Below are positions 40,407-49,514 of a stretch of 64,000 bases of DNA, piece after piece (within the stretch, counting starts at the first letter, position 1; the number at the start of each line of letters is the position of its first letter). Both the position numbers and the translations under genes were made by a program. The notes under the pieces are model-generated. The model was not told the DNA's origin and did no database searches. It worked only from the letters and a program-made list of their open reading frames with translations. The stretch covers positions 62,001-126,000 of the forward strand of contig JADJUF010000037.1 in NCBI GenBank assembly GCA_016717005.1, given 5' to 3'. This stretch comes from Myxococcales bacterium. GTDB taxonomy: Bacteria > Myxococcota_A > Polyangia > Haliangiales > Haliangiaceae.

Positions 40407-41503
40407 GACTCGTCCTCCTCGCGCGGACGCTTGGCGTCCTTGGCGTCCTCGGCGTCCTCGGCATCGGCGGTCGCGTCATCCGCGCCGGCGGTCGCGTCAT
40501 CCGCGCCGGCGTCCGCGGCATCCGCGCCGTCGTCGGCCCCGCCATCCGCGGCGGCGGCCGCGTCATCCTCGGCGGCGTCGTCCCCCGCGGCCGCGTCCTT
40601 CCCGCGCCCGCGCTCGCGCCGCGCCCGCCGCGCCTCCTCGGCCCGCTCGGCCGCCTCGCGCTGCTCGCGCTCGCGCCGGTTCCACCAGAACACCAACCCC
40701 AGGATCACCACGCCGCCCAGCAGGTAGTACGGGCGGCGATCGGTCTGCTTGGGCGCTGGCCGCACCATGATCGTCGCCGGGATCTCCCCTTCGCGCGCGC
40801 GGATGCCCGGCGCCGCGCTGCCGCGGTCGCGGTCCGGCGTCGGCGTCGGCGTCGACGTCGGCGGCGGCGCCGGCTCGACCGCCACCGGTGGCGTGGCGCT
40901 GACGGCCACCGGCTCGAGCGCGGTCGCGATCGGCGCGATCGACGCCAGCGCCGCCTCGCACGCGGCCCGCAGCCCGGCGGCGTCGGGCCCGAGGATGCAC
41001 TCGCCGCCGATCCGCACCAGCGCGCCGCCGGTGCGGAACACCAGCGTCCGCGCCAGCACGGTGGTGCCGACCGTCGGGTCGCTCCACTCGAGCCTGGCCT
41101 CGTGCAGCTTGCCCGCGGGATCGATCGTCACGTCCCAGCGCGACACCTTGGCGTCGGTGACCGCGTCGGCGCCGGCCCGGGTCGCGTGCAGCGCGGCGGA
41201 GGCGGAGGCGGCGGGCGCGACCGGCATCAGCTCGGTGGTCACCTGGGTCCCGATCAGCAGCGCGCCCGGCGTCGGCGAGGTCCACGCCTGGGCGTCGACG
41301 CTGATCGGCACGCCCGCGAACAGGTCCTCGTTGCCGAGCTGGGCGGCGACGCGGTCGGCGCTGGGCTTGTCGACGAGCCAGCCGCTGGGCGACGCCACCC
41401 GCGCCACCGGCGCCGGCGGGTGGGCGGGGCGATCGCCCGGTTGCGCGAGGGACGGGGCCACGAGGGCCGCGACGAACAGGAGCGCGAGCGAGGTTCTCGT
41501 CAC
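40403..41503 (-). CDS. Exported membrane-anchored protein with acidic cytoplasmic tail
   Basis: A 366-residue protein of unknown function. GTG 41503 opens a signal peptide (VTRTSLALLFVAALVAPSLA). A periplasmic domain of about 190 residues (beta-rich, GWLVDKPSADRVAAQL through GGECILGPDAAG) precedes a Thr/Pro linker, a membrane helix (YYLLGGVVILGLVFWW), a charged Arg/Glu helix and a long Asp/Ala-rich acidic tail (DDAAEDDAAAAADGG). Both ends overlap neighbours by GTGA. This links it to the ntrX-like gene and lipoprotein. Confidence 0.75.
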
Positions 41504-42006
41504 GGGATCACCTTGGCGGCATCGAACGAAGCCAGCACGCCCTGGCACAGGGTGGCGCAGGGCGCCGGCTCGCGCGGGTTGGCGACGCAGGCCGCGACCA
41601 CGACGACGGCGCCGACGCCGACCGCGCGCGCGCTGGCGCGGACGCTGCCGGTCAGCGGACCGCGCGCGATCTGGCCGCCGCCGTCGGAGCCGGTGCTCGA
41701 CCAGCCGGTCAGGCCCAGGTCGCTGGTCAGGCGCGTCGCCAGCTCGGCCAGCGCGTCCTCGGGGTTCTGCCGCGGCGCGCGCGCGCCGATCACCACCGCG
41801 TAGCAGCCGCGGCCTGGATCGCCCCAGGCCAGCGCGGCGGCCCCGAGGGTCGCGGTCGCGGCGCGCGCCACCTCGGGCAGCGCGGTCCACTCGGTCGGCG
41901 GGGTCACGACGCTGCCGAGCTGCAGCGCGCCCTGCTCGGGCGGAGCCTGCGCGGTCGCGACCTGACACCCGGCCGCGACCACCGCGGCGAGCGCCAGCGC
42001 GTTCAC
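41500..42006 (-). CDS. Putative lipoprotein, 168 aa
   Basis: Starts at GTG 42006 with a lipoprotein-type signal (VNALALAAVVAAGC, Cys14). The mature part has several Cys (GCYAV, VAACV, PCATLC), suggesting disulfides, and a fold I do not recognise. Its start overlaps the astA stop and its stop overlaps the next gene's GTG, each as GTGA. A role with the following membrane protein is implied by this coupling. Confidence 0.68.
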   Translation of the reverse strand: MNALALAAVVAAGCQVATAQAPPEQGALQLGSVVTPPTEWTALPEVARAATATLGAAALAWGDPGRGCYAVVIGARAPRQNPEDALAELATRLTSDLGLTGWSSTGSDGGGQIARGPLTGSVRASARAVGVGAVVVVAACVANPREPAPCATLCQGVLASFDAAKVIP

Positions 42007-43028
42007 GCCAGCACCAGCCACACCGGCAGGTCGGGGGGCACGTCGAGCCGCGCGACCACGTCGCGGGTCACGCCGAAGCGCCCGTCGTCCATCTTGATCA
42101 CGCGCGCCCCGACGGCGCGGAAGCCCGGCCGCTGGGTCGGGTGCTCGGCCGCCAGGACCGCCCACGGCCGGGCGCCATCGGCGTCGTCGACCACCACCAG
42201 GCGCACGCGATCGGCGTCGCGCACCAGCGGGATCTGATCGGTCGTCGCCACGAAGTGGGGGCCGCCGTCGAACGGATCGATCTGGCCGGCGTACTCGAAG
42301 CCGATCCGCCGGAGGATCTTCTCGACCCCGCGGGTCTCGGGCCCGACCTTGCCGATGATGTCGCGGACCTCGGCCGGCAGCAGCTCGCAGTGGATCGGAT
42401 CGTCGGGGAACAAGGCGTGGATGAACTCCTTGTTGTCCTTCGACAGGAGATCCGCCTCCTGGTAGCTGAGGCCGGTGAAGTGGCGGCCGAGGTGCTCCCA
42501 CAGCTTGCTGGTCCCGTCGGGCTCGAGCGGCGGCAACAGCTCCGACAGCACGTGGTCGCGGAACACCTCGCGGTGCATGCGGATGAACAGGAACCGCGTG
42601 TACGACAGCAGCTTGCCGAGCGACTCGGGGTTGCCGCGGTACTCCGGCAGCAGGATCAACCCGCCGATCTCGGTCGGCCCGGCGTAGTTGTAGCCGATGC
42701 GCAGCGTGCGATGGACGAAGTAGCGATCGAGCGTGTACGAGTAGCGCTCGTCGTTCTCGACCCGGAAGAAGATGTGCGGCGCGCGCTTGGTGCCGTGCTG
42801 CGCGTGGATCATCGAGGTGCCGATGACGCGCTTGTGCTCGAGGTCCTCGAGCACGAACAGGTACTCGCGCTCCACCGCCGGGACGGTCTCGGCGAAGCTG
42901 TGCTCGGACAGCTCCAGGATCCGCTCGATCAGCCGGCGATCGGCGGGCAGGTTGACGGTGTCGAGGTGCTCCGCGACCGCCAAGATCTGCTCGGCATCCT
43001 CTCGATATGATTGTCGAATTCGGAACAT
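42003..43028 (-). CDS. astA: Arginine N-succinyltransferase
   Basis: A 341-residue acyltransferase of the AstA family, first enzyme of the arginine succinyltransferase catabolic pathway in the cytoplasm. Family strings: MFRIRQSYREDAEQI, GTSMIHAQHGTKRAPHIFFRV, EIGGLILLPEYRGNPESLGKLL, HREVFRDHVLSELLPPL, and GLSYQEADLLS. Length matches (about 340). No other ast gene is adjacent; instead it heads a chain of membrane and regulatory genes joined by GTGA overlaps, an unusual setting. Divergent from the gene at 43236. Confidence 0.92.
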   Translation of the reverse strand: MFRIRQSYREDAEQILAVAEHLDTVNLPADRRLIERILELSEHSFAETVPAVEREYLFVLEDLEHKRVIGTSMIHAQHGTKRAPHIFFRVENDERYSYTLDRYFVHRTLRIGYNYAGPTEIGGLILLPEYRGNPESLGKLLSYTRFLFIRMHREVFRDHVLSELLPPLEPDGTSKLWEHLGRHFTGLSYQEADLLSKDNKEFIHALFPDDPIHCELLPAEVRDIIGKVGPETRGVEKILRRIGFEYAGQIDPFDGGPHFVATTDQIPLVRDADRVRLVVVDDADGARPWAVLAAEHPTQRPGFRAVGARVIKMDDGRFGVTRDVVARLDVPPDLPVWLVLA

Positions 43029-43235
43029 GCGGGGGCCGGCGAGCGGCCGGCAGGCACCTTACCACGGGCCCGGCGCGCGCGCCTCGACCGACCGGCGCCG
43101 CGACAGCGGTGTCACGCCGCCAGAAATCTGCGATCGCCCGGCTGCGGCCGCGACAGCGGTGGCGCGTGGCTCCGCCGCCGCCGCCGTCGAGCTGCCAGCG
43201 GTTGCGCCACGATCGGGCCTGGCCGCGCGGTTGCA

Positions 43236-43877
43236 ATGTCCCCGCGCATGCGCCGCCACCGCACCACCGCCCTCTCCACCGCCCTCTCCACCGCCCTCTC
43301 CACCGCCCTCACCGCCGCCCTCACCGCCGCCCTCGGGTTCGTCACCGCCCGCCCCGCCGCGGCGTGCTCGCCGGTCACCAACGACCCGCACAGCGTCGAC
43401 CCAGCCTACGCCGGCGACGCGATCGCGCCGAGCGCGCCCGCGCTCGCCGACGTTCAGGTCACGCGCAACCAGGACAGCGGCGGCTGCGGCATGGCGACCT
43501 GCGGCGACCTGTCGATGATCGAGCTGACCGTGACGGCCACCGACGATCGCGCCCCGGCCGATCAGCTCGGCTACCAGGTCGCCGTCGTCGGCGGCACCGC
43601 CCCCGCCGAGCTGTGGTTCGAGGCGACGCCGGTGCGCCCGGCCTACAGCGGCGCGCTGCTGCTCCGCTTCGACGGCGACGATCACGGCTGGACGTTCCAG
43701 CTGGCCGTGCGCGCGGTCGATCTGAACGGCAACCTCGGGCCGCCGACCCTGGTCACCGTGACCGATCCCGAGCCCGAGACCGGCGGCTGCGCGGCCGATC
43801 GCCACCGCGCGCCGCTGCTGACGCCGGCGCTGGTGGCCGCGGCGGCGGTGCTGGCGACCCGGCGGCGCCGGCGCTGA
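43236..43877 (+). CDS. MYXO-CTERM-like exported protein
   Basis: A 213-residue exported protein. An Arg-rich start, then a signal peptide with an ALST/ALTA repeat (from a 12-bp DNA repeat), cleavage near AAACS. The mature domain is beta-rich (IELTVTATDDRAPADQLGYQV, FQLAVRAVDLNGNLGPP) with CGMATCGD and GGCAAD. It ends with a Cys-containing motif, one hydrophobic helix (LLTPALVAAAAVLA) and RRRRR, as in MYXO-CTERM sorting tails. ATG 43248 is an alternative start. Confidence 0.75.
   Translation: MSPRMRRHRTTALSTALSTALSTALTAALTAALGFVTARPAAACSPVTNDPHSVDPAYAGDAIAPSAPALADVQVTRNQDSGGCGMATCGDLSMIELTVTATDDRAPADQLGYQVAVVGGTAPAELWFEATPVRPAYSGALLLRFDGDDHGWTFQLAVRAVDLNGNLGPPTLVTVTDPEPETGGCAADRHRAPLLTPALVAAAAVLATRRRRR
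43266..43325 (+). repeat. 12-bp tandem repeat in a signal peptide
   Basis: Five 12-bp units: ACCGCCCTCTCC three times (43266, 43278, 43290) then two diverged ACCGCCCTCACC/GCCGCCCTCACC units. They encode the ALST-ALST-ALST-ALTA-ALTA hydrophobic core of the exported protein. Gain or loss of a unit keeps the frame, so core length could vary between strains. Confidence 0.85.
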
Positions 43878-43986
43878 GCTCGAGCGCGTGTCGCCACGCC
43901 CATCCCCGGTTGGAGCGAGCGCCGGCCCGAGCCCGCCTGAGACGCGAACCGCCCGGCCACCGCCCCTGGGGCGACGATCGGGCCTG

Positions 43987-44826
43987 CTACGGCACGGTCG
44001 CGACCAGCGCGGCGTCGACGCCGGCCCGGCCGTGGCCGATCGCGGCGCGGAGCCACGCGAGCGTCGGCGCGATCTGCTCGGCCGCGACCTGATCGCCGCC
44101 GATGATGCGGATGCCGGGCCGGCCGCGCTTCCTGCGGCGCACGTTCTCGGCGTCGATCCACTTCAACACCTCGGGCAGCGCGAACCGCGTGGCGAACTTG
44201 GTGTCGTGCATGAGCAGCACGCCGCGGCCGTCGATGCGGTTGATCGCGTGGATCACGCGCGCCGCGGTGGCCTTGGCGCCGAGCCCGCGCCACTCCTGCG
44301 GATCGATGTCCCAGTGGAAGTGCTGCAGGCCCAGCTCGCCCAGCAGGCGCTCGACCCGGGGGCAGCGCGCGCCGTAGGGCGTGCGGAACCACGGCACCGG
44401 CATGCCGGTCGCCTGCTCGAGCAGCGCCCGGGAGCCCTCGACCTCGGCCCGCCCCAGCTCCCGGTCGACCGAGCACAGCTGGACGTGGTTGATCGTGTGG
44501 TTGCCGACGATGTGACCCTCGCGGATGATCCGATGCTCGAGCGCCTGGGCCTTGGCGACGTCGCCACGCCGGAACCGCCAGCCGACCTGGAAGAACACCG
44601 CGCGGATGCCGCGGTCGCGCAGCAGATCGAGCACGACCCGGGTGGTGTCGGCGTCGGGGCCGTCGTCGAACGTCAGCAAGATCTCGGTCTCCCCGCTGGC
44701 CGACGCGCCGGCCGCCGGCTGGGGCCAGCCCCGAGGCGTCGGGACCTTCGGCCCCTGCGCCGATGCGGGCCCGACCAGGGTCAGCGCGGTCAACGCGAAC
44801 GCGAGGGCAGCGCGACGGGTCACCAC
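43987..44826 (-). CDS. Exported polysaccharide deacetylase (NodB-like)
   Basis: A 279-residue NodB-homology deacetylase, removing N- or O-acetyl groups from glycans outside the cytoplasm. GTG 44826 opens a signal peptide ([17 protein letters not shown], cleavage near ASAQG). Motif 1 [12 protein letters not shown], motif 2 NHTINH (metal histidines), motif 3 [10 protein letters not shown], and LLMHDTKF are in order. The start could also be GTG 44823. Peptidoglycan or exopolysaccharide is the likely substrate. Confidence 0.92.
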   Translation of the reverse strand: MVTRRAALAFALTALTLVGPASAQGPKVPTPRGWPQPAAGASASGETEILLTFDDGPDADTTRVVLDLLRDRGIRAVFFQVGWRFRRGDVAKAQALEHRIIREGHIVGNHTINHVQLCSVDRELGRAEVEGSRALLEQATGMPVPWFRTPYGARCPRVERLLGELGLQHFHWDIDPQEWRGLGAKATAARVIHAINRIDGRGVLLMHDTKFATRFALPEVLKWIDAENVRRRKRGRPGIRIIGGDQVAAEQIAPTLAWLRAAIGHGRAGVDAALVATVP

Positions 44827-45130
44827 GATCGATCTAACACGCGGCGCGACGCGGGCATTCTTTTCGACGCGGGTCACCGGGTCGCCCCATGCCCGCAGCG
44901 CGCCCGCGCCGTGCGGGCGTGGCGGCGCACACCCACGTGCAGCCGGCGCGCGGAGCTCGGGGGACCGACCTGGGCACGATCGGCGAGCGCCGGCGCGCAC
45001 ATGGTCGTACCACCCGGTGCGCCGGGCCCGGCGGTCACGCCGAGGGCGCTGGGCAGGCCGGCGCCGACGGGACCGACGACGACCACCGCACGCATCGGAA
45101 CATTGTATCGCGACGGCGCTACGATGCGCC
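44827..45130. other. Divergent intergenic region
   Basis: The 304 bp between the deacetylase and the desulfhydrase genes. A short frame on the minus strand (44874-45095) starts [16 protein letters not shown] but has mixed third positions, so I do not call it a gene. The region near 44840-44870 (ATTCTTTTCGAC) is the only locally AT-richer stretch and may carry a promoter. Nothing else is seen. Confidence 0.5.
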
Positions 45131-46147
45131 ATGTCGTTCATCCGCCCGCGCCTGCCCTACCCGCGCAAGGTCGCGCTCGCCCGCACCGGCACCCCGCTCG
45201 AGCCCCTGCCGCGCACCAGCGCCGCGCTCGGGGTCGAGGTGCTGGTCAAGCGCGACGACCTCACCGGGGCCGAGCTCACCGGCAACAAGGTCCGCAAGCT
45301 CGAGTTCCTGGTGGCCGAGGCCGAGGATCAGGGCGCCGACACGCTGATCACCTGCGGCGGCGAGCAGTCGAACCACGCCCGGGCCACCGCGCTGGCGGCC
45401 GCGCGCCGGGGCCTGCGCTGCCGGCTGGTGCTGCGCACCGACGATCCGGACCGGCCGCCGGCCGCCACCGGCAACATCCTGCTCGACCGCCTGGCCGGCG
45501 CGACGATCCGCTGGATCAGCCGCCCCGACTGGGCCCGGCGCACCGAGCTCATGGCCGCGGAGGCCGACGCGGTGCGCGCCGAGGGCGGCCGGCCCTACGT
45601 CATCCCCGAGGGCGGCTCGAACGCGACCGGCTCGTGGGGCTACGTCGCCGCCGCCGGCGAGCTGGCCGACGACCTCGCGACGCTGCCGGCGCGCCCGACG
45701 ACGATCCTGTACGCGTGCGGCTCGGGCGGCACCGGCGCCGGGCTGGTCCTGGGCGCGCGGCTGCACGGCCTGACCGCGCGCATCGCCGGCGTCAACGTGT
45801 GCGACGACCGCGCGTACTTCGTGCGCACGATCGGCCGCATCTGCGCCGACATGATCGAGCGCTGGGCGCTGCCGGCGACGATCACCGCGGACGACATCGA
45901 GCTGGTCGACGGTCACGTCGGCCTCGGCTACGCCCGGAGCCGGCCCGAGGAGCTGGCGACGATCCGCGACCTGTGCCGGCGCGACGGGCTCGTGCTCGAC
46001 CCGGTCTACACCGGCAAGGCGTTCCACGGCATCGTCACCGAGCTGGCGCGCGATCCGGCCCGGTTCGGCGAGCGCATCGTGTTCGTCCACACCGGCGGGG
46101 TGTTCGGCCTGTTCCCGGCGGCGGCCGAGCTCGCGCCGCTCCTGTGA
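45131..46147 (+). CDS. PLP-dependent D-cysteine desulfhydrase / ACC-deaminase-like enzyme
   Basis: A 338-residue fold-II PLP enzyme of the D-cysteine desulfhydrase/1-aminocyclopropane-1-carboxylate deaminase group. The PLP lysine is Lys53 in [27 protein letters not shown] binds the carboxylate, and [14 protein letters not shown] binds the phosphate. It breaks D-cysteine or a related amine in the cytoplasm; sequence alone does not separate the two activities. Start ATG 45131. Confidence 0.9.
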   Translation: MSFIRPRLPYPRKVALARTGTPLEPLPRTSAALGVEVLVKRDDLTGAELTGNKVRKLEFLVAEAEDQGADTLITCGGEQSNHARATALAAARRGLRCRLVLRTDDPDRPPAATGNILLDRLAGATIRWISRPDWARRTELMAAEADAVRAEGGRPYVIPEGGSNATGSWGYVAAAGELADDLATLPARPTTILYACGSGGTGAGLVLGARLHGLTARIAGVNVCDDRAYFVRTIGRICADMIERWALPATITADDIELVDGHVGLGYARSRPEELATIRDLCRRDGLVLDPVYTGKAFHGIVTELARDPARFGERIVFVHTGGVFGLFPAAAELAPLL

Positions 46148-46227
46148 CCGATGCCGCGCGCGCGGCCCGGCTTTGCGCCGGACCGTCCGCTCGGGCTAGC
46201 GTGGCTTCAACTAGCAAGGAGACGGTG

Positions 46228-46908
46228 ATGCGTTCGATTCCCTTGATGTCCCTGATCGCGATCCTGACCACGTCGATGCTGGCGTGCAGCGACGACAACG
46301 GCTCGATCCCGATGGATCAGTTCCCGAGCAAGCTCGCCGCCGCCGCGTGCGAGCAGTCGTTCCGCTGCTGCGACGCCGCCGAGCTGATGGATCGGTTCCA
46401 GATCTTCAACCCGCCGCCGACCACCCAGGCCGAGTGCACGACCGCGCTCGCCGCGCTGTACCAGGGCCTGCTGTTCGACAGCGAGGCCCTCGCCGCCGGC
46501 CGCATCACCTACGACGAGGGCGCGGCCGCCGACTGCGTCGCGGCCATCGACGGGGCCGCCTGCTCGGTCGAGCTCGGGCAGGCCGGCGCGTGCGAGCGCG
46601 TCCTGGTCGGCCAGGTCGCGGCCGGCGGGGCCTGCAAGAGCAGCAACGAGTGCGTCGGCGAGGCCAGCTGCGACGGCGCCACCTCCACCGCCCTCGGCAC
46701 CTGCACCGCGCTCGCGACCGTCGGCATGGCCTGCGACGCGGCGTCGTGCGTCGCCAGCGCGTGGTGCGACTTCACGACGACGACCTGCGCGGCTGACAAG
46801 GCCAACGGCGCGGCCTGCTCGTTCGACGACGAGTGCACCAGCGACTTCTGCGACCCGAACAACGCCTGCGCCGATCAACCGGCGTCGATGGTCTGCGACG
46901 GCGTCTGA
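46228..46908 (+). CDS. Cys-rich lipoprotein (Dickkopf-like)
   Basis: A 226-residue lipoprotein: signal MRSIPLMSLIAILTTSMLAC (Cys20), then a Cys-rich body with repeated C-x-x-x-C pairs, for example CKSSNECVGEASCDG, CDAASCVASAWCDF and CSFDDECTSDFCD, resembling the small Dickkopf-type Cys-rich modules common in myxobacteria. AAGGAG stands 7 nt before the ATG. It is likely on the outer or periplasmic surface. Repeat unit U1 starts two bases after its stop. Confidence 0.8.
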   Translation: MRSIPLMSLIAILTTSMLACSDDNGSIPMDQFPSKLAAAACEQSFRCCDAAELMDRFQIFNPPPTTQAECTTALAALYQGLLFDSEALAAGRITYDEGAAADCVAAIDGAACSVELGQAGACERVLVGQVAAGGACKSSNECVGEASCDGATSTALGTCTALATVGMACDAASCVASAWCDFTTTTCAADKANGAACSFDDECTSDFCDPNNACADQPASMVCDGV

Positions 46909-46909
46909 G

Positions 46910-47205
46910 TTTCAGAGGGCCTGTCGCCAGGCCCTCCCCCGTCGGGGGCAAGCCCCGACGGGGCCCCCACCCACGACGCGAAACTCCCGGCGCGCCGACC
47001 GGTGCTCGACCGAAGAAGTTACAAGCGCTGAGGTTCAGAGGGCCCGTCGCCAGGGCCAGGCCGGTGCTGGGGCACGCGACGTCCGAGGTCACGGTCGAAG
47101 CACGTCGGGACCTCGGGCGAGCTCCGACGAGCCGCGCCTCCACGACGCGCGCCGCCCGGCGCGTGGACCGGCGCTCGACCGAGACCGCGACAAGCTCCGA
47201 GCCGG
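46910..47205. repeat. Dispersed repeat family, units U1 and U2
   Basis: U1 (46910-47033) begins TTTCAGAGGGCCTGTCGCCAG and contains a perfect 11-bp stem, 46937-46947 with 46953-46963, loop GCAAG, then GAAACTCCCGGCGCG and a GACCGGTGCTCGACCGAAGA segment. U2 (47034 to about 47205) starts TTCAGAGGGCCCGTCGCCAG and ends with a similar CGCGTGGACCGGCGCTCGACC segment, with an unrelated insert. Two more units lie at 53.2 kb beside the transposase. No gene fits the 46909-47273 gap. Confidence 0.8.
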
Positions 47206-47273
47206 TGGCGCGCCCGCGCGCTTGCGCGACCTGGCCCGTGACGGCGGGCCGCCGCTGATCTAGGCTGCGCCCC

Positions 47274-47996
47274 ATGGGCCGCGCCTTCGAGAAACGGAAG
47301 TCCACGATCTTCGCCCGCGCCGATCGCATGGCGAAGCTGTTCACCCGGGTCGGCCGCGACATCGCGATCGCGGTGCGGTCGGGCGGGCCGACGCCCGACG
47401 CCAACCCGACGCTGCGGCGGGTGCTGCAGAACGCCCGGGCCGCGAACATGCCCAAGGACAAGATCGAGGGGGCGATCAAGAAGGCCAGCGGTCAGGGCGG
47501 CGCCGACTACGAGATCGTGATCTACGAGGGCTACGCGCCCCACGGCATCGCGGTGCTGGTCGAGACCGCGACCGACAACGTCACCCGCACCGTCGCCAAC
47601 GTGCGCATGCACTTCCGCGCCAACGGCGGCAACTTCGGCTCGACCGGCTCGGTCGCGTTCCTGTTCCAGCGCATGGGCGTGTTCCGGCTGGCGCCGCACG
47701 AGGGCGACCTCGAGGAGCTCGAGCTCGAGCTGATCGATCACGGCCTGCAGGAGCTGGGCGAGGGCACCGGCGACAAGGGCGAGCCCCAGCTGATCATCCG
47801 CAGCGCGTTCACCGACTTCGGCACGCTCGCGACCGCGATCGAAGCGCGCGGCCTCAAGCTCATCTCGTCGGCGTCCGAGTACGTGGCCCCGACCCTGGTC
47901 GAGCTGCCCGAGGACCACGCCAAGGAGGTGCTCGAGCTGATCGACGCGCTCGAGGGCGACGACGACGTCCAGGCCGTCTACCACAACCTCGCGTAG
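47274..47996 (+). CDS. yebC: YebC/PmpR-family protein
   Basis: A 240-residue YebC-type protein, known as a DNA-binding regulator in some bacteria and as a translation factor for poly-proline sequences in others. Family strings: [76 protein letters not shown], and [11 protein letters not shown]. Length matches. Interestingly the usual MAGHSKWANI start is here [13 protein letters not shown]. It lies just after repeat unit U2. Confidence 0.94.
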   Translation: MGRAFEKRKSTIFARADRMAKLFTRVGRDIAIAVRSGGPTPDANPTLRRVLQNARAANMPKDKIEGAIKKASGQGGADYEIVIYEGYAPHGIAVLVETATDNVTRTVANVRMHFRANGGNFGSTGSVAFLFQRMGVFRLAPHEGDLEELELELIDHGLQELGEGTGDKGEPQLIIRSAFTDFGTLATAIEARGLKLISSASEYVAPTLVELPEDHAKEVLELIDALEGDDDVQAVYHNLA

Positions 47997-48142
47997 CGCC
48001 GCCTCGCGCTGGTCCCGGCCCGCGGCGGTGATGGCTGCGACGTCGCACGCGACGGCTGCGACGGCTGCGACCGTCGAGAAATCCGCCGACGCGCGCTGAG
48101 TTTCGGTCGAGTCGCTCGAGCCGCGCTGCTACCGTGGCGCGC

Positions 48143-49453
48143 ATGTCGAACGATCGTCGCGACCTCTCGCGCCGGGACGTCGTGCGCGGCGCGCTCGCCG
48201 CCACCGCGCTCGGCCTCGGCGCCGCCGCCTGCTCGTCATCCAAGAAGGAGCCGGCCGTGGCCGTGGCCGTGACCACGCCGCCGCCGCCGCCGGTCCGAAA
48301 GAAGATCCTGATCCTCGGCGGCACCGGCTTCCTCGGGCCCAAGACCGTCGAGGCGGCGCTGGCCCGCGGCCACGAGGTCACGATCTTCAACCGCGGCAAG
48401 CGCGAGAAGCTGCTGCCGCTCGGGTTCGAGGTCGAGCACCTGTACGGCAACCGCGATCCCGAGCTGCCGGCCGACGACGAGCGCGGGCCCGACGGCGCGC
48501 TCCTGCACCCCGACGCCTCGCCCAAGGGCCTCGAGCAGCTCGCCGGGCGATCGTGGGACGTCGTGATCGACAACTCCGGCTACGTGCCGCGCCTGGTCGG
48601 GGCCTCGGCCCAGCTGCTGGCGCCGCGCTGCCAGCAGTACATCTACATCTCGAGCATCTCGGCCTACGACGAGATCCCCGCGCGCGGCGGCGACGAGACC
48701 GCGCGGCTCGCGACGATCGCCGACCCGACGGTCGAGTCGATGGGCGCCGAGTTCGAGAACTACGGCGCGCTCAAGGCGCTGAGCGAGCGGGCGGCCGAGG
48801 CCGCGTTCCCCGGGCGCGCGACGATCGTCCGGCCCGGCTACATCGTCGGGCCCGGCGATCCGTCCGATCGCTTCACGTACTGGCCGGTGCGCGTCGCCGC
48901 CGGCGGCGAGGTGCTGGCCCCCGGCAGCCCCGACGATCCGCTGCAGTGGATCGACGTGCGCGATCTCGCGGCGTGGCTGGTGACCCTGGCCGAGCACGGC
49001 ACCGCCGGCATCTTCAACGCGGTCGGCCCCGCCGCGCCGGCGCGCTGGGGTGACGTGCTCGACGCGTGCGTCGCCGGCGGCGGCGGCGACGCCAGGCTGA
49101 CGTGGGTGCCGAGCGCGTGGCTCGCGGCGCACGAGATGGGCGGCGAGGACGCGTTCCCGATCTGGACCGCGCCGGTCGGCAAGTTCGCCGGCTTCCACCG
49201 CTGGCGGCCCGATCGCGCGATCGCCGCGGGCCTGACGTTCCGGCCGATGGCCGACACCGTCGCCGGGCTGCTGGCCTGGTACCCGACCGAGCTCGAGCGG
49301 CGCGTGCGCGTCACCGCCGAGCTGCGGGCCGCGGCCGAGGCCAAGGGCGCGCCGACGCCGAAGGGGCCGGATCCGGCGGCGCTGCGGGCGGGCCCGCCGC
49401 GGGCGCGCGAGGCCGAGCTGCTCGCGCAGTTCCACGCCAGCGCGAGCAAGTAA
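48143..49453 (+). CDS. Tat-exported epimerase-like lipoprotein
   Basis: A 436-residue protein: Tat signal with twin arginine (LSRRDVVRG) followed by LGLGAAAC (lipobox, Cys33), then an NAD-binding extended SDR: ILILGGTGFLG (52-62), YIYISSISAYDEIPA, and the later IVRPGYIVGPGDPSDRF. An NAD-dependent epimerase outside the cytoplasm is unusual, although Tat export allows folding with cofactor first. The C-terminus is Ala/Arg-rich. ATG 48143 preferred; GTG 48134 is an alternative. Confidence 0.85.
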   Translation: MSNDRRDLSRRDVVRGALAATALGLGAAACSSSKKEPAVAVAVTTPPPPPVRKKILILGGTGFLGPKTVEAALARGHEVTIFNRGKREKLLPLGFEVEHLYGNRDPELPADDERGPDGALLHPDASPKGLEQLAGRSWDVVIDNSGYVPRLVGASAQLLAPRCQQYIYISSISAYDEIPARGGDETARLATIADPTVESMGAEFENYGALKALSERAAEAAFPGRATIVRPGYIVGPGDPSDRFTYWPVRVAAGGEVLAPGSPDDPLQWIDVRDLAAWLVTLAEHGTAGIFNAVGPAAPARWGDVLDACVAGGGGDARLTWVPSAWLAAHEMGGEDAFPIWTAPVGKFAGFHRWRPDRAIAAGLTFRPMADTVAGLLAWYPTELERRVRVTAELRAAAEAKGAPTPKGPDPAALRAGPPRAREAELLAQFHASASK

Positions 49454-49514
49454 AGGCGGCGCTCGGGTCCGACGCTCGCTGGGGAGGAGCTCCGCGCGCG
49501 CTCCGCCGATGCGG

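Noticed and set aside
44874..45095. A 73-residue minus-strand frame in the divergent intergenic region
   Set aside because: Mixed third positions, no ribosome-binding site and no recognisable motif.
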